DNA from: Desulfuromonadaceae bacterium
GTDB lineage: Bacteria > Desulfobacterota > Desulfuromonadia > Desulfuromonadales > Desulfuromonadaceae
DNA length: 64,000 nucleotides
Direction: 5' to 3'
Assembly (NCBI GenBank): GCA_016936455.1
Contig: JAFGXV010000062.1
Span: forward strand, 1-64,000
In this document: positions 16,616 to 25,368 of the stretch, one piece after another
Position numbering within the stretch: position 1 is the first letter of the stretch
Layout of the letters: each line of letters starts with the position of its first letter
The notes under the pieces: generated by a model
What the model saw: only the letters and a program-made list of their open reading frames with translations
Databases searched by the model: none
What the model was told of the DNA's origin: nothing
Position numbers and translations under genes: made by a program

Positions 16616-17368
16616 TCAGCGCCGGCCGAGCAGGCGCAGCAGTCCGTCGAGGGCGGTGATGGGATGGGGGGGACAGCCGGGGATGTAGAGGTCGACGGGC
16701 AGGAGGTCGCCGACGCCGTTGCACACTTCTTCGCTGCCGCGGAACGGGCCGCCGGCAATGGCGCAGGCGCCGGAGGCGATGACCAGCTTGGGTTCGGGCA
16801 CGGCGGCGTAGGTTTCAAGCAGGGCGCTGCGCATGTTTTCGCTCACCGGGCCGGTGATCATCAGGCCATCGGCGTGGCGCGGCGAGGCCACGAACTGGAT
16901 GCCGAAACGGGCAAGATCGAAGAACAGGGTATTGAGAACGTTGAGGTCGGCTTCGCAGGCGTTGCAGCCGGCGGCGGACACCTGGCGCAGTTTAAGGGAG
17001 CGGCCGAACAGCTTGAGCATCCGTTCGTTGAGGGCATCGGCCAGGCGGTAAACCTCATCGCTGTAGCACAGATCCTCGGCGCGGCGCGTGGCCAGCCGGT
17101 AGTTGCCGCTGAAGCTCAGGGCGCCCTGCTCGGCGGCCGGGCAGTCGGCACAGAACAGGCAGCGGCCGAGGTCGATGCGTAAGCCCTGCTCGCCCTGGCT
17201 CAAAGCGCCGAAGGGACAGGCCGCCACGGCCTGCTCACGCTGCTGCGGGCTTAATCCACTGTGCAGCTGGGGCCGGCCGCGAAAGCGGTCCGACAGGGTC
17301 GGCTCGACCTTGGGGAACTTGCCGGTGCGGTGGCCCTGGCGCAGGCGTTCACGGACGATACTGAGCAT
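16616..17368 (-). CDS. ehrS: Ehr complex small subunit (NuoB/HyfI-like) with ferredoxin half
   Basis: The 250-residue product joins a ferredoxin-like N-terminal part to a NuoB/HyfI-type small subunit. The ferredoxin part keeps only one cluster set, Cys51 (AACPFGAL) plus Cys70, Cys73 and Cys76 (CLFCADC). The other cluster's cysteines are gone, so a single [4Fe-4S] is expected. The NuoB-like part has Cys135 and Cys138 (GCNACEAD), Cys202 (GACAIAGG) and Cys232 (GCPPHP), the four N2-type ligands. A GGGAGG sequence precedes the ATG at 17368. It is the last gene of the operon, 11 bp after the large subunit. It should pass electrons within a peripheral arm; the electron donor is unknown. Confidence 0.9.
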   Translation of the reverse strand: MLSIVRERLRQGHRTGKFPKVEPTLSDRFRGRPQLHSGLSPQQREQAVAACPFGALSQGEQGLRIDLGRCLFCADCPAAEQGALSFSGNYRLATRRAEDLCYSDEVYRLADALNERMLKLFGRSLKLRQVSAAGCNACEADLNVLNTLFFDLARFGIQFVASPRHADGLMITGPVSENMRSALLETYAAVPEPKLVIASGACAIAGGPFRGSEEVCNGVGDLLPVDLYIPGCPPHPITALDGLLRLLGRR

Positions 17369-17379
17369 GGTGGGCCTCC

Positions 17380-18900
17380 CTACAAATCGAATCCGCAGTA
17401 CGACAGGTTGAAACTCTTGTTGCACAGCGGAAAATCGGAAATCTGCTGGCCGCGCAGGGCCAGCGCCAGACCGCTCCAGTTGTGAAAGGAGGGGTCGACG
17501 ATCTTGTAGCGATCGATGCGGCCGTCGCGATCGGTGATGGCGGCATGCACCACCTCACCGCGCCAGCCCTCGCAGCAGGACACGGCCAGACTGTCGGCGG
17601 CCAGTTCCCGGACCGGCACGCGGGTGTCACCGGCAGGCAGCTGGTCCAGGAAATAGCCGAGCAGCGCCAGGGAGGCGACAATCTCGCGGCGGCGCACATT
17701 GCCCCGGGCATAGACATCGCCATCCTCTTCGAGCACCGGCTGGGCAAACGCCGCAGTCCAAACAGCCGGCACCAGATGTTGCCGCAGGTCGCGCGCCAGA
17801 CCGCAGGCCCGCGCCGCCACGCCGACCAGTCCCAGCGCCGTGGCATCCTGCGCGCTCACCGTGCCGATGCCCTCAAACCGCGCCAGCACCGAGGGGCTGT
17901 CGAAACACAGGTCAATGGCGCCGCAGGTCTCCGGCTCCAGCACTTTGAGCCGCTGCTGCAGGGTGGCGATGCGCGCGTCTTCGAGATCGAAACTGACCCC
18001 GCCCGGCCGCACCAGCCCGCGACCGAAGCGGCTGCCGCAGATCTCCGCGCTCAGGTTGAGGTAATCACCGCGCAGCCGGCCGCAGAACGAGGACGTGGGC
18101 AGAAAGCCGACATCGCCGGCCAGGGCGCCGACATCCCCGACATGGTTGGCCAGCCGCTCCAGCTCCAGGCCGATGGCGCGAATCACCTGCGCCCGTTGCG
18201 GCACCTGCACCCCGGCCAGGCTCTCCAGCAGCTGGGCATAGGCCCAAGTATGACCGATGGTGGTGTCGCCGGCCGCCGTCTCCATCTGGTAGACCGTCGC
18301 CGGATGGGGGCCGCCGCGCAGAATCTTTTCAATGGCGCGATGCTGGTAGCCGAGGGAGATCTCCAGGTGCAGCACCTCCTCGCCATGACACTGGAAGCGG
18401 AAATGGCCGGGCTCGATCACCCCGGCATGCACCGGTCCCACGGCCACCTCGTGAATCTCATCGCCCGCGACGCGGTAGTACGCCATGTCGCCGACCAGGG
18501 GATGACGCCCCGCTTCACGTTGCCAGACGTCCGGAGCCCCGGTCCAGCCAGCATGGAAACGCACCGGCTTGAGCCACGGATGACCCTCGGGCCGCACGCC
18601 GTACTGTTCCGCGATCTCGCGCTCGAACAGTTGCAGCTGGGGCAGCTCCGGGCTCAGGGAGGAGAAGCTCTCCCCCAGGGTAGTACGCAACAGGGCAATG
18701 CGGCCGTCGCCATCGGCCAGCAGCACCGCATACAGGGTGAGGCCGTCGGTTTCCGGGCGAGCGAAATAGCTGACGACGCGCGCGCCACCCTGTACCGCTT
18801 CGCGCAGCAGCCGGGAAAAGCGCTCATAGTCGAGCCGCGGCAATTCAGCCAGGGGCAGACAGCCCCCGACAGGCAGACAAACGGGCTGTGCGCCACTCAT
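17380..18900 (-). CDS. ehrL: Ehr complex large subunit (NuoCD/HyfG-like, no NiFe ligands)
   Basis: This 506-residue protein has a NuoC-like N-terminal part (about 1-155) and a NuoD/[NiFe]-large-subunit-like remainder, with GYQHRAIEKILRGG typical of the family. The positions that hold Ni ligands in group 4 hydrogenases are changed. The first CxxC region reads ETAAGDTTIGH (about 207-217), and the second, normally DPCxxC, reads DPSFHNW (469-475). All four Cys are absent. A tail beyond this motif shows no sign of the proteolytic processing seen in hydrogenases. This matches energy-converting-hydrogenase-related (Ehr) proteins described in Geobacter. ATG overlaps the upstream stop as ATGA. It cannot be a conventional hydrogenase. 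Confidence 0.93.
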   Translation of the reverse strand: MSGAQPVCLPVGGCLPLAELPRLDYERFSRLLREAVQGGARVVSYFARPETDGLTLYAVLLADGDGRIALLRTTLGESFSSLSPELPQLQLFEREIAEQYGVRPEGHPWLKPVRFHAGWTGAPDVWQREAGRHPLVGDMAYYRVAGDEIHEVAVGPVHAGVIEPGHFRFQCHGEEVLHLEISLGYQHRAIEKILRGGPHPATVYQMETAAGDTTIGHTWAYAQLLESLAGVQVPQRAQVIRAIGLELERLANHVGDVGALAGDVGFLPTSSFCGRLRGDYLNLSAEICGSRFGRGLVRPGGVSFDLEDARIATLQQRLKVLEPETCGAIDLCFDSPSVLARFEGIGTVSAQDATALGLVGVAARACGLARDLRQHLVPAVWTAAFAQPVLEEDGDVYARGNVRRREIVASLALLGYFLDQLPAGDTRVPVRELAADSLAVSCCEGWRGEVVHAAITDRDGRIDRYKIVDPSFHNWSGLALALRGQQISDFPLCNKSFNLSYCGFDL

Positions 18901-20324
18901 GAGGTCACCTCCAGTAACGCGCTGGCCTCGCGGATCAGACTGACCAGCGGTTCGGGCAACCACAGGCCCAGCACCAGCACCAACAGCACGAAACCCAGCG
19001 GCGGCAGCACCACCAGCAGTTTGTCCTGATATGGCGTGTCCAGCTGAACCGCCGGCCCCTGGGTCGCCGTCAGCACCGTGGCCCCCATGCCGACGAACAC
19101 CACGGCCAGCAGCACCAACATCCCCAGCCCGACCGCGGTGGCGCCCTGGCCGAACACGCCACGCAGAATGGTAAACAGACTCATGAACGGGCCGAAGGGG
19201 GGCGAACCGGTGATGGCGAGAAAGCCGGCCAGAAACAGCGTGCCGGACACGGGCAGGGTGGCGATGGCGCCGCGCACCTCCCACAGCTTCTTGCTGGCGT
19301 AGCCGCGCTGGAGATTGGCCACGGACAGAAACAGGCCGCCCTTGGTCAGGGCGTTGTTGACCAGATGCAGCAAGGCGCCGAAAGTCGCCAGCTTGCCCAT
19401 GCCGACGCCGATGGCGAGGATGCCCATGTGCTCAACGGAGGAATAGGCCAGCAGGCGCTTGATGTCAGGCTGGCGCACCATGGAGATGGCGGCTACGGTC
19501 ATGGACAGCAGGCCCATGATCAGCAACGCCTGGCGCGCCAGAGGGCCGTCCCCGGCGGCGTTCATCAGCTGTAGCGCCCGCAGGATGGCGAGAAAGGCCA
19601 CGCTGGTCAGGCCACCGGCCAGCAGCGCCCCCACCAGTCCCGGCGCTTCGCCGTAGGCATCGGGCTTCCAGCAGTGCAGCGGGGCCAGCCCCATCTTGGT
19701 GCCAAAGCCGACCAGGATGAACACGAAACCGGCATGCAGCCACGGCCGCGACAGATCCGGCGCCGCCGCCAGCAGCGCATCCAGCTGCAGATCCACGGGA
19801 TGAACACCGCCGACCAGAGCCCCATAGCCGATAAAAAAGATGCCAAGCAGCGCCAGGGCGATGCCGATGGAACACAGCAGCAGGTATTTCCAGGTCGCCT
19901 CGATGGAGAGGCGGTTGCGGTTGTAGTAGATCAGCGGGGCGCTGGCCAGGGTGGTGGTTTCCACCGCCAGCCACAGCAGACCGAAGTGGCGCGCCAGCAC
20001 CGCCAGGGTCATGGCGGACAGGAACACCAGCAGGCACGGCACCATCACCCGGTTGCCACGCACCCGGTGATACTCCAGATAGCCGACGGCGTAGAAGGCA
20101 CAGCCAAAAAAGAGCAGGCTGGTCACCAGCAGCACCAGCCGCGACAGGGCATCCAGTCCGAGCCAGGGCGTCCCGACCACGGCGGGTTGGGCCAGCAGTA
20201 CCCCGGTCATCAGCAGATGTCCGGCGCTGCCCACCACCAGCAGCAGGGAACGCGCCTGATGCCAGGGGGCCACCACGGCCAGCAGCGCCGCCACCAGGGG
20301 CAGCAGGATCAGAGGAATCAGCAT
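18897..20324 (-). CDS. Ehr antiporter-like membrane subunit (HyfF/NuoN-like)
   Basis: The 475-residue polytopic protein belongs to the complex I antiporter-like (proton_antipo_M) family. Fourteen or so helices are expected, and conserved pieces include GFGTKMGLAPLHCWKPDAYGEAP and RLLAYSSVEHMGI, which carries the lysine/histidine motifs of the half-channels. It is the shorter of two such subunits in the operon and would translocate H+ or Na+. It begins 3 bp after the HyfE-like gene stop and overlaps the large subunit start as ATGA. The name HyfF/MrpD-like reflects family only. Confidence 0.92.
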   Translation of the reverse strand: MLIPLILLPLVAALLAVVAPWHQARSLLLVVGSAGHLLMTGVLLAQPAVVGTPWLGLDALSRLVLLVTSLLFFGCAFYAVGYLEYHRVRGNRVMVPCLLVFLSAMTLAVLARHFGLLWLAVETTTLASAPLIYYNRNRLSIEATWKYLLLCSIGIALALLGIFFIGYGALVGGVHPVDLQLDALLAAAPDLSRPWLHAGFVFILVGFGTKMGLAPLHCWKPDAYGEAPGLVGALLAGGLTSVAFLAILRALQLMNAAGDGPLARQALLIMGLLSMTVAAISMVRQPDIKRLLAYSSVEHMGILAIGVGMGKLATFGALLHLVNNALTKGGLFLSVANLQRGYASKKLWEVRGAIATLPVSGTLFLAGFLAITGSPPFGPFMSLFTILRGVFGQGATAVGLGMLVLLAVVFVGMGATVLTATQGPAVQLDTPYQDKLLVVLPPLGFVLLVLVLGLWLPEPLVSLIREASALLEVTS

Positions 20325-20327
20325 GGT

Positions 20328-20972
20328 TTATTCCTTCAGCGCCGTCAGCTGTTCGGTGCTGATGGTCGAGAATTCACGGCGGATCTGGTTGATGACAATG
20401 CCCATGATGAAGATACCGACCAGCAGGTCGAGCAGCATGCCGGCTTCCACCATCAGCGGCAGCGCCTCGGACAGCAGCACGGCAAAGATGAAGATGCCGT
20501 TCTCCAGCATCAGATAGCCCAGCACCTGGGTCAGGGCCTTGCGCCGGGTCATCAGCAGCAAGAAGCCGCTGAAGATGGTGGTCAGGGCCACGGGCACCAG
20601 CAGCCCCTCGTGATGGGCGGCGGCCAGGGGCAACCAATCGGCACACAGAAAGGCACAGGCCGCGATCAGGGTACCGAGAAACAGCGTGGTGGCAAAGCCG
20701 ACAAACGGCTCCATCTCGCGGCGGATGCGCACCTCGCGGATGGCCCGCAGCAGCAGGCCGGGGATGAGCACACCCTTGAAGCACAGGGTGCCGAGACCCA
20801 GCACCAGGCTATGGGCGCACAGCCCGTGCACAGCAACGGGCAGCAGCGCCAGCACCACCCCCTGCACGGCAATGGCGCGGATGCAGGCGACAAGGCGGGC
20901 ACTGCCAAGGCAGAAAAAATTGATCAGGATGACGCTCAACAGCAGCAGGTTGGCCAGCAGACTTTCGCTCAT
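20328..20972 (-). CDS. Ehr membrane subunit (HyfE-like)
   Basis: This 214-residue membrane protein has about seven helices and resembles HyfE, the hydrogenase-4 component whose C-terminal part resembles NuoK. Recognisable segments include LENGIFIFAVLL with the membrane-buried Glu and the RREMEPFVGFATTLFLG loop. An AAGGAGAGATC precedes the ATG. It lies between the NuoH-like and HyfF-like genes, which is the same order as in hyf operons. It probably links the antiporter-like subunits and supplies a NuoK-like ion channel. Confidence 0.88.
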   Translation of the reverse strand: MSESLLANLLLLSVILINFFCLGSARLVACIRAIAVQGVVLALLPVAVHGLCAHSLVLGLGTLCFKGVLIPGLLLRAIREVRIRREMEPFVGFATTLFLGTLIAACAFLCADWLPLAAAHHEGLLVPVALTTIFSGFLLLMTRRKALTQVLGYLMLENGIFIFAVLLSEALPLMVEAGMLLDLLVGIFIMGIVINQIRREFSTISTEQLTALKE

Positions 20973-20996
20973 CGGCTTGATCTCTCCTTCATTTTC

Positions 20997-21911
20997 CTAT
21001 CGCAGCACCAGCACCAGGGCAAAGGCCGACAGCAGGGTGGTGCCGACCAGCACCTGCGGCACCCGCGGCAGACGCAGCCGCGCCATGGTCGACTCGACCA
21101 CGCCGATCAGCACCGCCAGCCCCACCAGCCCTGCCACGAGCAGCAGCAGATCGAGCAGCACATGGCCGGTCTGCAGCGGCAGCACCAGCCGCACCAGCAG
21201 CGCGCCGAGCACCAGCAGCTTCATGGCTGCGCCGTAGAGCACCAGCCCGAAAGCGGGGCCGCTGTGATCCAGCACCATCACCTCGTGGATCATGGTCAGT
21301 TCCAGATGGGTGTTGGGATCGTCGAACGGGATGCGCGAATTCTCCACCAGCACCACCACGAACAGACAGACCGCGATCAGGGCCAGAGAGGCCGCCTGCC
21401 CGCTGTGCCAGCGGCCGGCCAGGGCCGGACCGAGCAGGTCGTTCAGGGTCAGGCTGTCGGCGCCGCAGGCCAGCACCAGCAAGGCAAACAGCAGCGTCGG
21501 CTCGGCCAGGCACGAGAAGGTCACCTCGCGCACCGCGCCCATGCCCTCGAAGCTCGAACCGGTATCAAGGGCGGAAGCGGCGGTAAAAAAGCGCGCCAGC
21601 CCGAACAGGTAGACAAACAGCACCAGATCGCCGCGAAATGACAGTGACGCCCCCAGCCCGCCGAAGGGCATCAGCTGGGCCGCCAGCAGCGGCACCACGA
21701 GTCCGACCACCGGCCCGGCGAGAAACACCCAGGTGGTGGTGCGGCTGAAGATGAACTCTTTGCGCATCAGCCGGGCCAGATCGTAATAGGGCTGCAGCAA
21801 CGGCGCGCCGATTCGGCCGGCGAACAGCGCTTTGGTCTTGGCGATCACCCCTGGCAGCAGGGGCGACAGAATCAGCAGAACAAGAAGGTGCAGGACGATC
21901 CGACCAAGCAT
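20997..21911 (-). CDS. Ehr membrane subunit (HyfC/HycD, NuoH-like)
   Basis: The 304-residue protein has about eight helices and belongs to the NuoH/HycD family. NuoH-like motifs include GPLLQPYYDLARLMRKE-type sequence near residues 36-53 (seen as IGAPLLQPYYDLARLMRK) and ENSRIPFDDPNTHLELTMIHE, with the acidic residues that line the quinone/E-channel in complex I. It joins the peripheral arm to the antiporter-like subunits. It starts 14 bp after the HyfB-like gene and is followed 24 bp on by the HyfE-like gene. Confidence 0.92.
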   Translation of the reverse strand: MLGRIVLHLLVLLILSPLLPGVIAKTKALFAGRIGAPLLQPYYDLARLMRKEFIFSRTTTWVFLAGPVVGLVVPLLAAQLMPFGGLGASLSFRGDLVLFVYLFGLARFFTAASALDTGSSFEGMGAVREVTFSCLAEPTLLFALLVLACGADSLTLNDLLGPALAGRWHSGQAASLALIAVCLFVVVLVENSRIPFDDPNTHLELTMIHEVMVLDHSGPAFGLVLYGAAMKLLVLGALLVRLVLPLQTGHVLLDLLLLVAGLVGLAVLIGVVESTMARLRLPRVPQVLVGTTLLSAFALVLVLR

Positions 21912-21924
21912 CAGCGCACTCCTT

Positions 21925-23889
21925 TCACAGCCGCACCAGAACCAGCAGTCCGGTCAGGGTCAACACCACGTAGAACAGATAGCAGGCCACGATCCCGTTC
22001 TGCAGCCGCCGCCGCAGCCGTCCCAGAAAGGCCGCTATCGCGCTGAACAGGGGGTGCAGGCCGCGGTCGAGCACCAGATCCGGCGTATGGCTGGAAAATT
22101 CCTGCTTATCGGGGAACAGGCCCTCAACCCGGTCACCGTGGCGCTCGCAGCGCAGGGCGAACTGGAACAGCCGCACCAGGCTGTCGCCGAAGGAACTGGC
22201 CGTGTACTGCATGCGCGGGGCCGGAAACAGGTAACCGCAGCCCCAGGTGCCGACCTCGCGCGGAGCGGTCGCGCTCTTGCGGTGCAGCCAAGCGCCCAGC
22301 AACAGCACGCCCACCACCAGCACCCAGCCGATGGCCGCCACCAGACCCAGGGGAGCGAGATCGGCGCTCAGGGTCGCCACGGCTGGGGCACCGGTCCAGT
22401 CGCTGACGGCCCGCTCCAGCAACGCCCGCAGGCTGAGGGGGAACAGGCCGATCCAGCCACAAGCCAGCAACAACAGCGCCATGGGCCACAGCATGGACGG
22501 CGGCGATTCGTGAGCCCGGGCCGCTGCATCCGTGCGCGGCTCACCGAGAAAGACCACGCCGAACACCTTGACGAAACAGGCCAGGGCCAAGCCGCCGATC
22601 AGGGCCAGGGCCGGTACGCTCAGCATGGCGAAGGCCAGGGGCGAAGACGGGGTTTCCAGCACGCCAAAGCCGCCGAGATAGATCAGCCACTCGCTGATGA
22701 AACCGTTGAAGGGGGGCAGGCCGCTGATGGCGATGGCGCCGCCCAGGAAGAACAGCCCGGTCCAGCGCTGGCGCTTGAGCAGGCCGCCGCCATGGTCGAT
22801 ATCGCGGCTGCCCACGCTATGGATGACGGAGCCGGCACTCAAAAACAGCAGGGATTTGAACAGGCCGTGGTTGGCGACGTGCAGCAGGCAACCGCTCAAC
22901 CCCAGCACCACCAGGGCCGGCTGTCCCGCGCTACGGCCGAGCAGGGCCAGCCCGAGGCCCATGGCGATAATGCCGATGTTTTCAACACTGTGGTAGGCCA
23001 GCAGGCGCTTGATGTCGTGCTGGGCAATGGCCAGCGCCACGCCGAGCACGCCCGACACCGCGCCCAGAGCCAGCAGGGTCCAGCCCCACCAGGCCGGGAT
23101 ATGGGCAAAAAAGGAGGTGAAGCGCACCAGACCGTAGATACCGGTTTTGATCATGACCCCGGACAGCAGCGCCGAGGCGTGGCTCGGCGCCGCGGCATGG
23201 GCACCGGGCAGCCAGATGTGCAGCGGCATCAACCCGGCCTTCATGCCGAAGCCGAGCAGCGCCAGCCCAAACAGCAGCCCGCTGCCGGCAGCGGGCAGGC
23301 TGGCGGTCAGAGGGAAGTCGCTGCTGCCGCAGTGCTGACCCAGCAGGGCGAACAGGCCGAACAAAGACAGGGTGCCGATATGGGTGGCGATGAGGTAGAT
23401 GAAACCGGCCTGGCGGACGTCGCTTTTGTCGTCCTCGGTGGTGATGAGAAAGTACCCCGAAAGAGCCATGATCTCCCAGGCGGTGAGAAACAGAAGGGCA
23501 TTGCGTGCCAGCAGCAGCACCAGCATCGCGCCGCTGATCAGGCCGTAGAACAACCGCAGCTTGCGGCCATTGGCCGCATGTTCGGCCTGGGGCCAGTAGC
23601 GCAGGCCGTAGAGGGCGCCGCAGGCCACCACCAGCAGCAGCGGGGCGATGAAGGTCGCGGACAGGGCATCGAGCTCCAGCACCAGCCAACCAGCCGGCAC
23701 CGCCCACGGCAGCTCCAGGCGCAGCCCGCCGGACACGGCCGTGGCCGCCAGCGGCACCAGGCAGCCGAGGACACCGGCGAGAACCTGCCCGCAAAACAGA
23801 CGTTCCCCGCTATCACCGCGGCGCCATGCCAGCCCCGGCACACCTGAGGTGGCGATCAGAACAAGGCCAAACACCAGAAGCCCCACCAT
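21925..23889 (-). CDS. Ehr antiporter-like membrane subunit (HyfB/NuoL-like)
   Basis: The first operon gene encodes a 654-residue proton-antiporter-family protein. It contains KAGLMPLHIWLPGAHAAAPS and RLLAYHSVENIGII, the central motifs of NuoL/NuoM/HyfB, and a long C-terminal region similar to HyfB. The ATG at 23889 sits behind GGAGGAGCCGT, a very good ribosome site, and the longer frame is not membrane-like. With the HyfF-like protein it gives the complex two ion-pumping modules. The gene order HyfB-C-E-F-G-I matches hydrogenase-4 operons except that HyfA and HyfD homologues are missing here. Confidence 0.92.
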   Translation of the reverse strand: MVGLLVFGLVLIATSGVPGLAWRRGDSGERLFCGQVLAGVLGCLVPLAATAVSGGLRLELPWAVPAGWLVLELDALSATFIAPLLLVVACGALYGLRYWPQAEHAANGRKLRLFYGLISGAMLVLLLARNALLFLTAWEIMALSGYFLITTEDDKSDVRQAGFIYLIATHIGTLSLFGLFALLGQHCGSSDFPLTASLPAAGSGLLFGLALLGFGMKAGLMPLHIWLPGAHAAAPSHASALLSGVMIKTGIYGLVRFTSFFAHIPAWWGWTLLALGAVSGVLGVALAIAQHDIKRLLAYHSVENIGIIAMGLGLALLGRSAGQPALVVLGLSGCLLHVANHGLFKSLLFLSAGSVIHSVGSRDIDHGGGLLKRQRWTGLFFLGGAIAISGLPPFNGFISEWLIYLGGFGVLETPSSPLAFAMLSVPALALIGGLALACFVKVFGVVFLGEPRTDAAARAHESPPSMLWPMALLLLACGWIGLFPLSLRALLERAVSDWTGAPAVATLSADLAPLGLVAAIGWVLVVGVLLLGAWLHRKSATAPREVGTWGCGYLFPAPRMQYTASSFGDSLVRLFQFALRCERHGDRVEGLFPDKQEFSSHTPDLVLDRGLHPLFSAIAAFLGRLRRRLQNGIVACYLFYVVLTLTGLLVLVRL

Positions 23890-24222
23890 ACGGCTCCTCC
23901 TTGTGCCGGATGGACCTGCGGTCCTACCCGGCCAGCACAACATGAAAACAATGTTCTATTTCACATCAATCCCCTTGGACACTACTCCCCGCGAAAAGAC
24001 CTTGTCAAGATCGAAACAAAATAACAGCGGAAAAATAAAGCAGATCTGAACAGACCCCAAAGCATCCTGCTGTTAGAACAGGGGGGCTTCCTCTTCCGCC
24101 ACGGGCCGATCCGGATCCACCCTGGCTCAGACAGCAAAGCGGCCCTTTTTTGCTTGTTGACCGGGCAGCGGCGGGGTACTCTGGCCTCTTTCAGCGTCAA
24201 TCACCCCTGACAGGAATAAACG
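23890..24222. other. Divergent gap between Ehr operon and lrgA
   Basis: This 333-bp gap holds the upstream region of both the Ehr operon (leftward) and lrgA (rightward), and no gene is seen. GGGCCG (24103-24108) and CGGCCC (24140-24145) could pair around a palindrome ATCCGGAT, and six T follow at 24146. That looks like a terminator or attenuator on the + strand ahead of lrgA. The left half is AT-richer, with no clear sigma-54 promoter found. Regulation of either operon remains unassigned. Confidence 0.35.
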
Positions 24223-24576
24223 ATGATCCGTGGATGGGCCATACTCCTGCTGCTGCAAGGACTCGGCGAACTGCTGGCGCAGGCACTGCACCTGCCCCTG
24301 CCCGGCAGTGTGATCGGCATGATCCTGCTGTTGCTGGGATTGCGCGCCGGACTGATCCGCGTGGAGTGGGTCAAGGACGCCGCGGAACTGCTGCTCAGTC
24401 ACCTGTCGCTGCTGTTCGTGCCGGCCGGCGTCGGCGTCATGCTCTATTTCGACCTCATCGCCGGCCAGTGGTGGCCGCTGACCATTGCCACCGTCGGCAG
24501 CACCTTTGTCGTACTGGCTGTCACCGGCTGGACGACCAAGCTCCTGAGTCCTCCGGAGAACAACGATGTCTGCTGA
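24223..24576 (+). CDS. lrgA: LrgA/CidA family holin-like membrane protein
   Basis: The 117-residue protein has four predicted membrane helices and the LrgA-family pattern, with LLLQGLGELLAQ at the start and PLPGSVIGMILLLLGL near residues 25-42. CidA/LrgA proteins are holin-like; more recent work links them to export of pyruvate or other by-products. An AGGAA precedes the start. Its end overlaps the lrgB start by 11 bp, indicating coupling. No LytR/LytS-type regulator is next to it. Confidence 0.88.
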   Translation: MIRGWAILLLLQGLGELLAQALHLPLPGSVIGMILLLLGLRAGLIRVEWVKDAAELLLSHLSLLFVPAGVGVMLYFDLIAGQWWPLTIATVGSTFVVLAVTGWTTKLLSPPENNDVC

Positions 24577-25261
24577 GCTGACCGCCTCGCCGCTGTTCGG
24601 CATCGGTGCCACGCTGCTGATCTACGAGCTGGCCACCCTGCTCTATCGCCGCTGGCCGCTTGCCCTGCTCAATCCCGTGCTTGTCACCATTGTCGGCCTG
24701 ATCGGATTATTGCAGGCGGTGCACATCCCCTATGACAGCTACCGGCGCGGCGGCGACATGATCCTGTTTCTGCTCGGCCCGGCCGTGGTGGCGCTCGGCC
24801 TGCCGCTGTACCAGCGCCGCCAGGAAGTACTGGCGCGACTGGTCCCGATTCTGTGCGGAGTGAGCGCCGGGGCCGTGGCCTCCATCGTCTCGGCCTGCGG
24901 GCTGGTGCTGCTGTTCGGCGGCGGCACGGAACTGGCGCTGAGTCTGGCGCCCAAATCTGTCACCACGCCCATCGCCATCGGCATTGCCCAGAAAACCGGC
25001 GGCATTCCGGCCCTGACCGCCTCGGTGGTGGTCATGACGGGCTGCCTCGGCGCCATCATCGGCCCGGAATTCTGCCGCCTGATCGGCGTACGCGATCCCG
25101 TCTCCATGGGGCTGGCCATGGGCACCGCCTCCCATGGCCTGGGAACCGGACGCATGCTGGAAATCCACCTGCTCGGCGGTGCCATCGCCGGTCTGGCCAT
25201 CGGCCTCAACGGTATTATCACGGCCCTGCTGGTTCCGCTTTTTGATTGGCTGTTTTTCTAG
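24566..25261 (+). CDS. lrgB: LrgB/CidB family membrane protein
   Basis: This 231-residue integral membrane protein has LrgB signatures: LGPAVVALGLPLYQRR near residue 70, the SLAPKSVTTPIA segment and GTASHGLGTGR. The length matches the family. Overlapping start with lrgA shows they are one operon, as in other bacteria where the two act together. A PaaI-like thioesterase follows 107 bp later and is probably separate. Confidence 0.9.
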   Translation: MSAELTASPLFGIGATLLIYELATLLYRRWPLALLNPVLVTIVGLIGLLQAVHIPYDSYRRGGDMILFLLGPAVVALGLPLYQRRQEVLARLVPILCGVSAGAVASIVSACGLVLLFGGGTELALSLAPKSVTTPIAIGIAQKTGGIPALTASVVVMTGCLGAIIGPEFCRLIGVRDPVSMGLAMGTASHGLGTGRMLEIHLLGGAIAGLAIGLNGIITALLVPLFDWLFF

Positions 25262-25368
25262 CGGGATGTTAAAAACAACGCTCCTGCCTTACTCCGATTC
25301 ATCGTTCCACCGCGACACCTGTGAGCAGGCAACCGAGCTTCCATATTTTCCCGAAAGGATGATTTTTG

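Noticed and set aside
16243-16659. A + strand frame in the rhlE-Ehr gap
   Set aside because: It crosses the inverted repeats, runs into the Ehr small subunit on the other strand and has a composition unlike a protein of this region.
17380-18900. Reading the large subunit as a functional [NiFe]-hydrogenase
   Set aside because: All four Ni/Fe-ligating cysteines are missing from the two key motifs.
19674-23847. Two very long Gln/His-rich frames opposite the Ehr membrane genes
   Set aside because: Low-complexity shadow frames of hydrophobic membrane genes in GC-rich DNA; no motif and no ribosome site.
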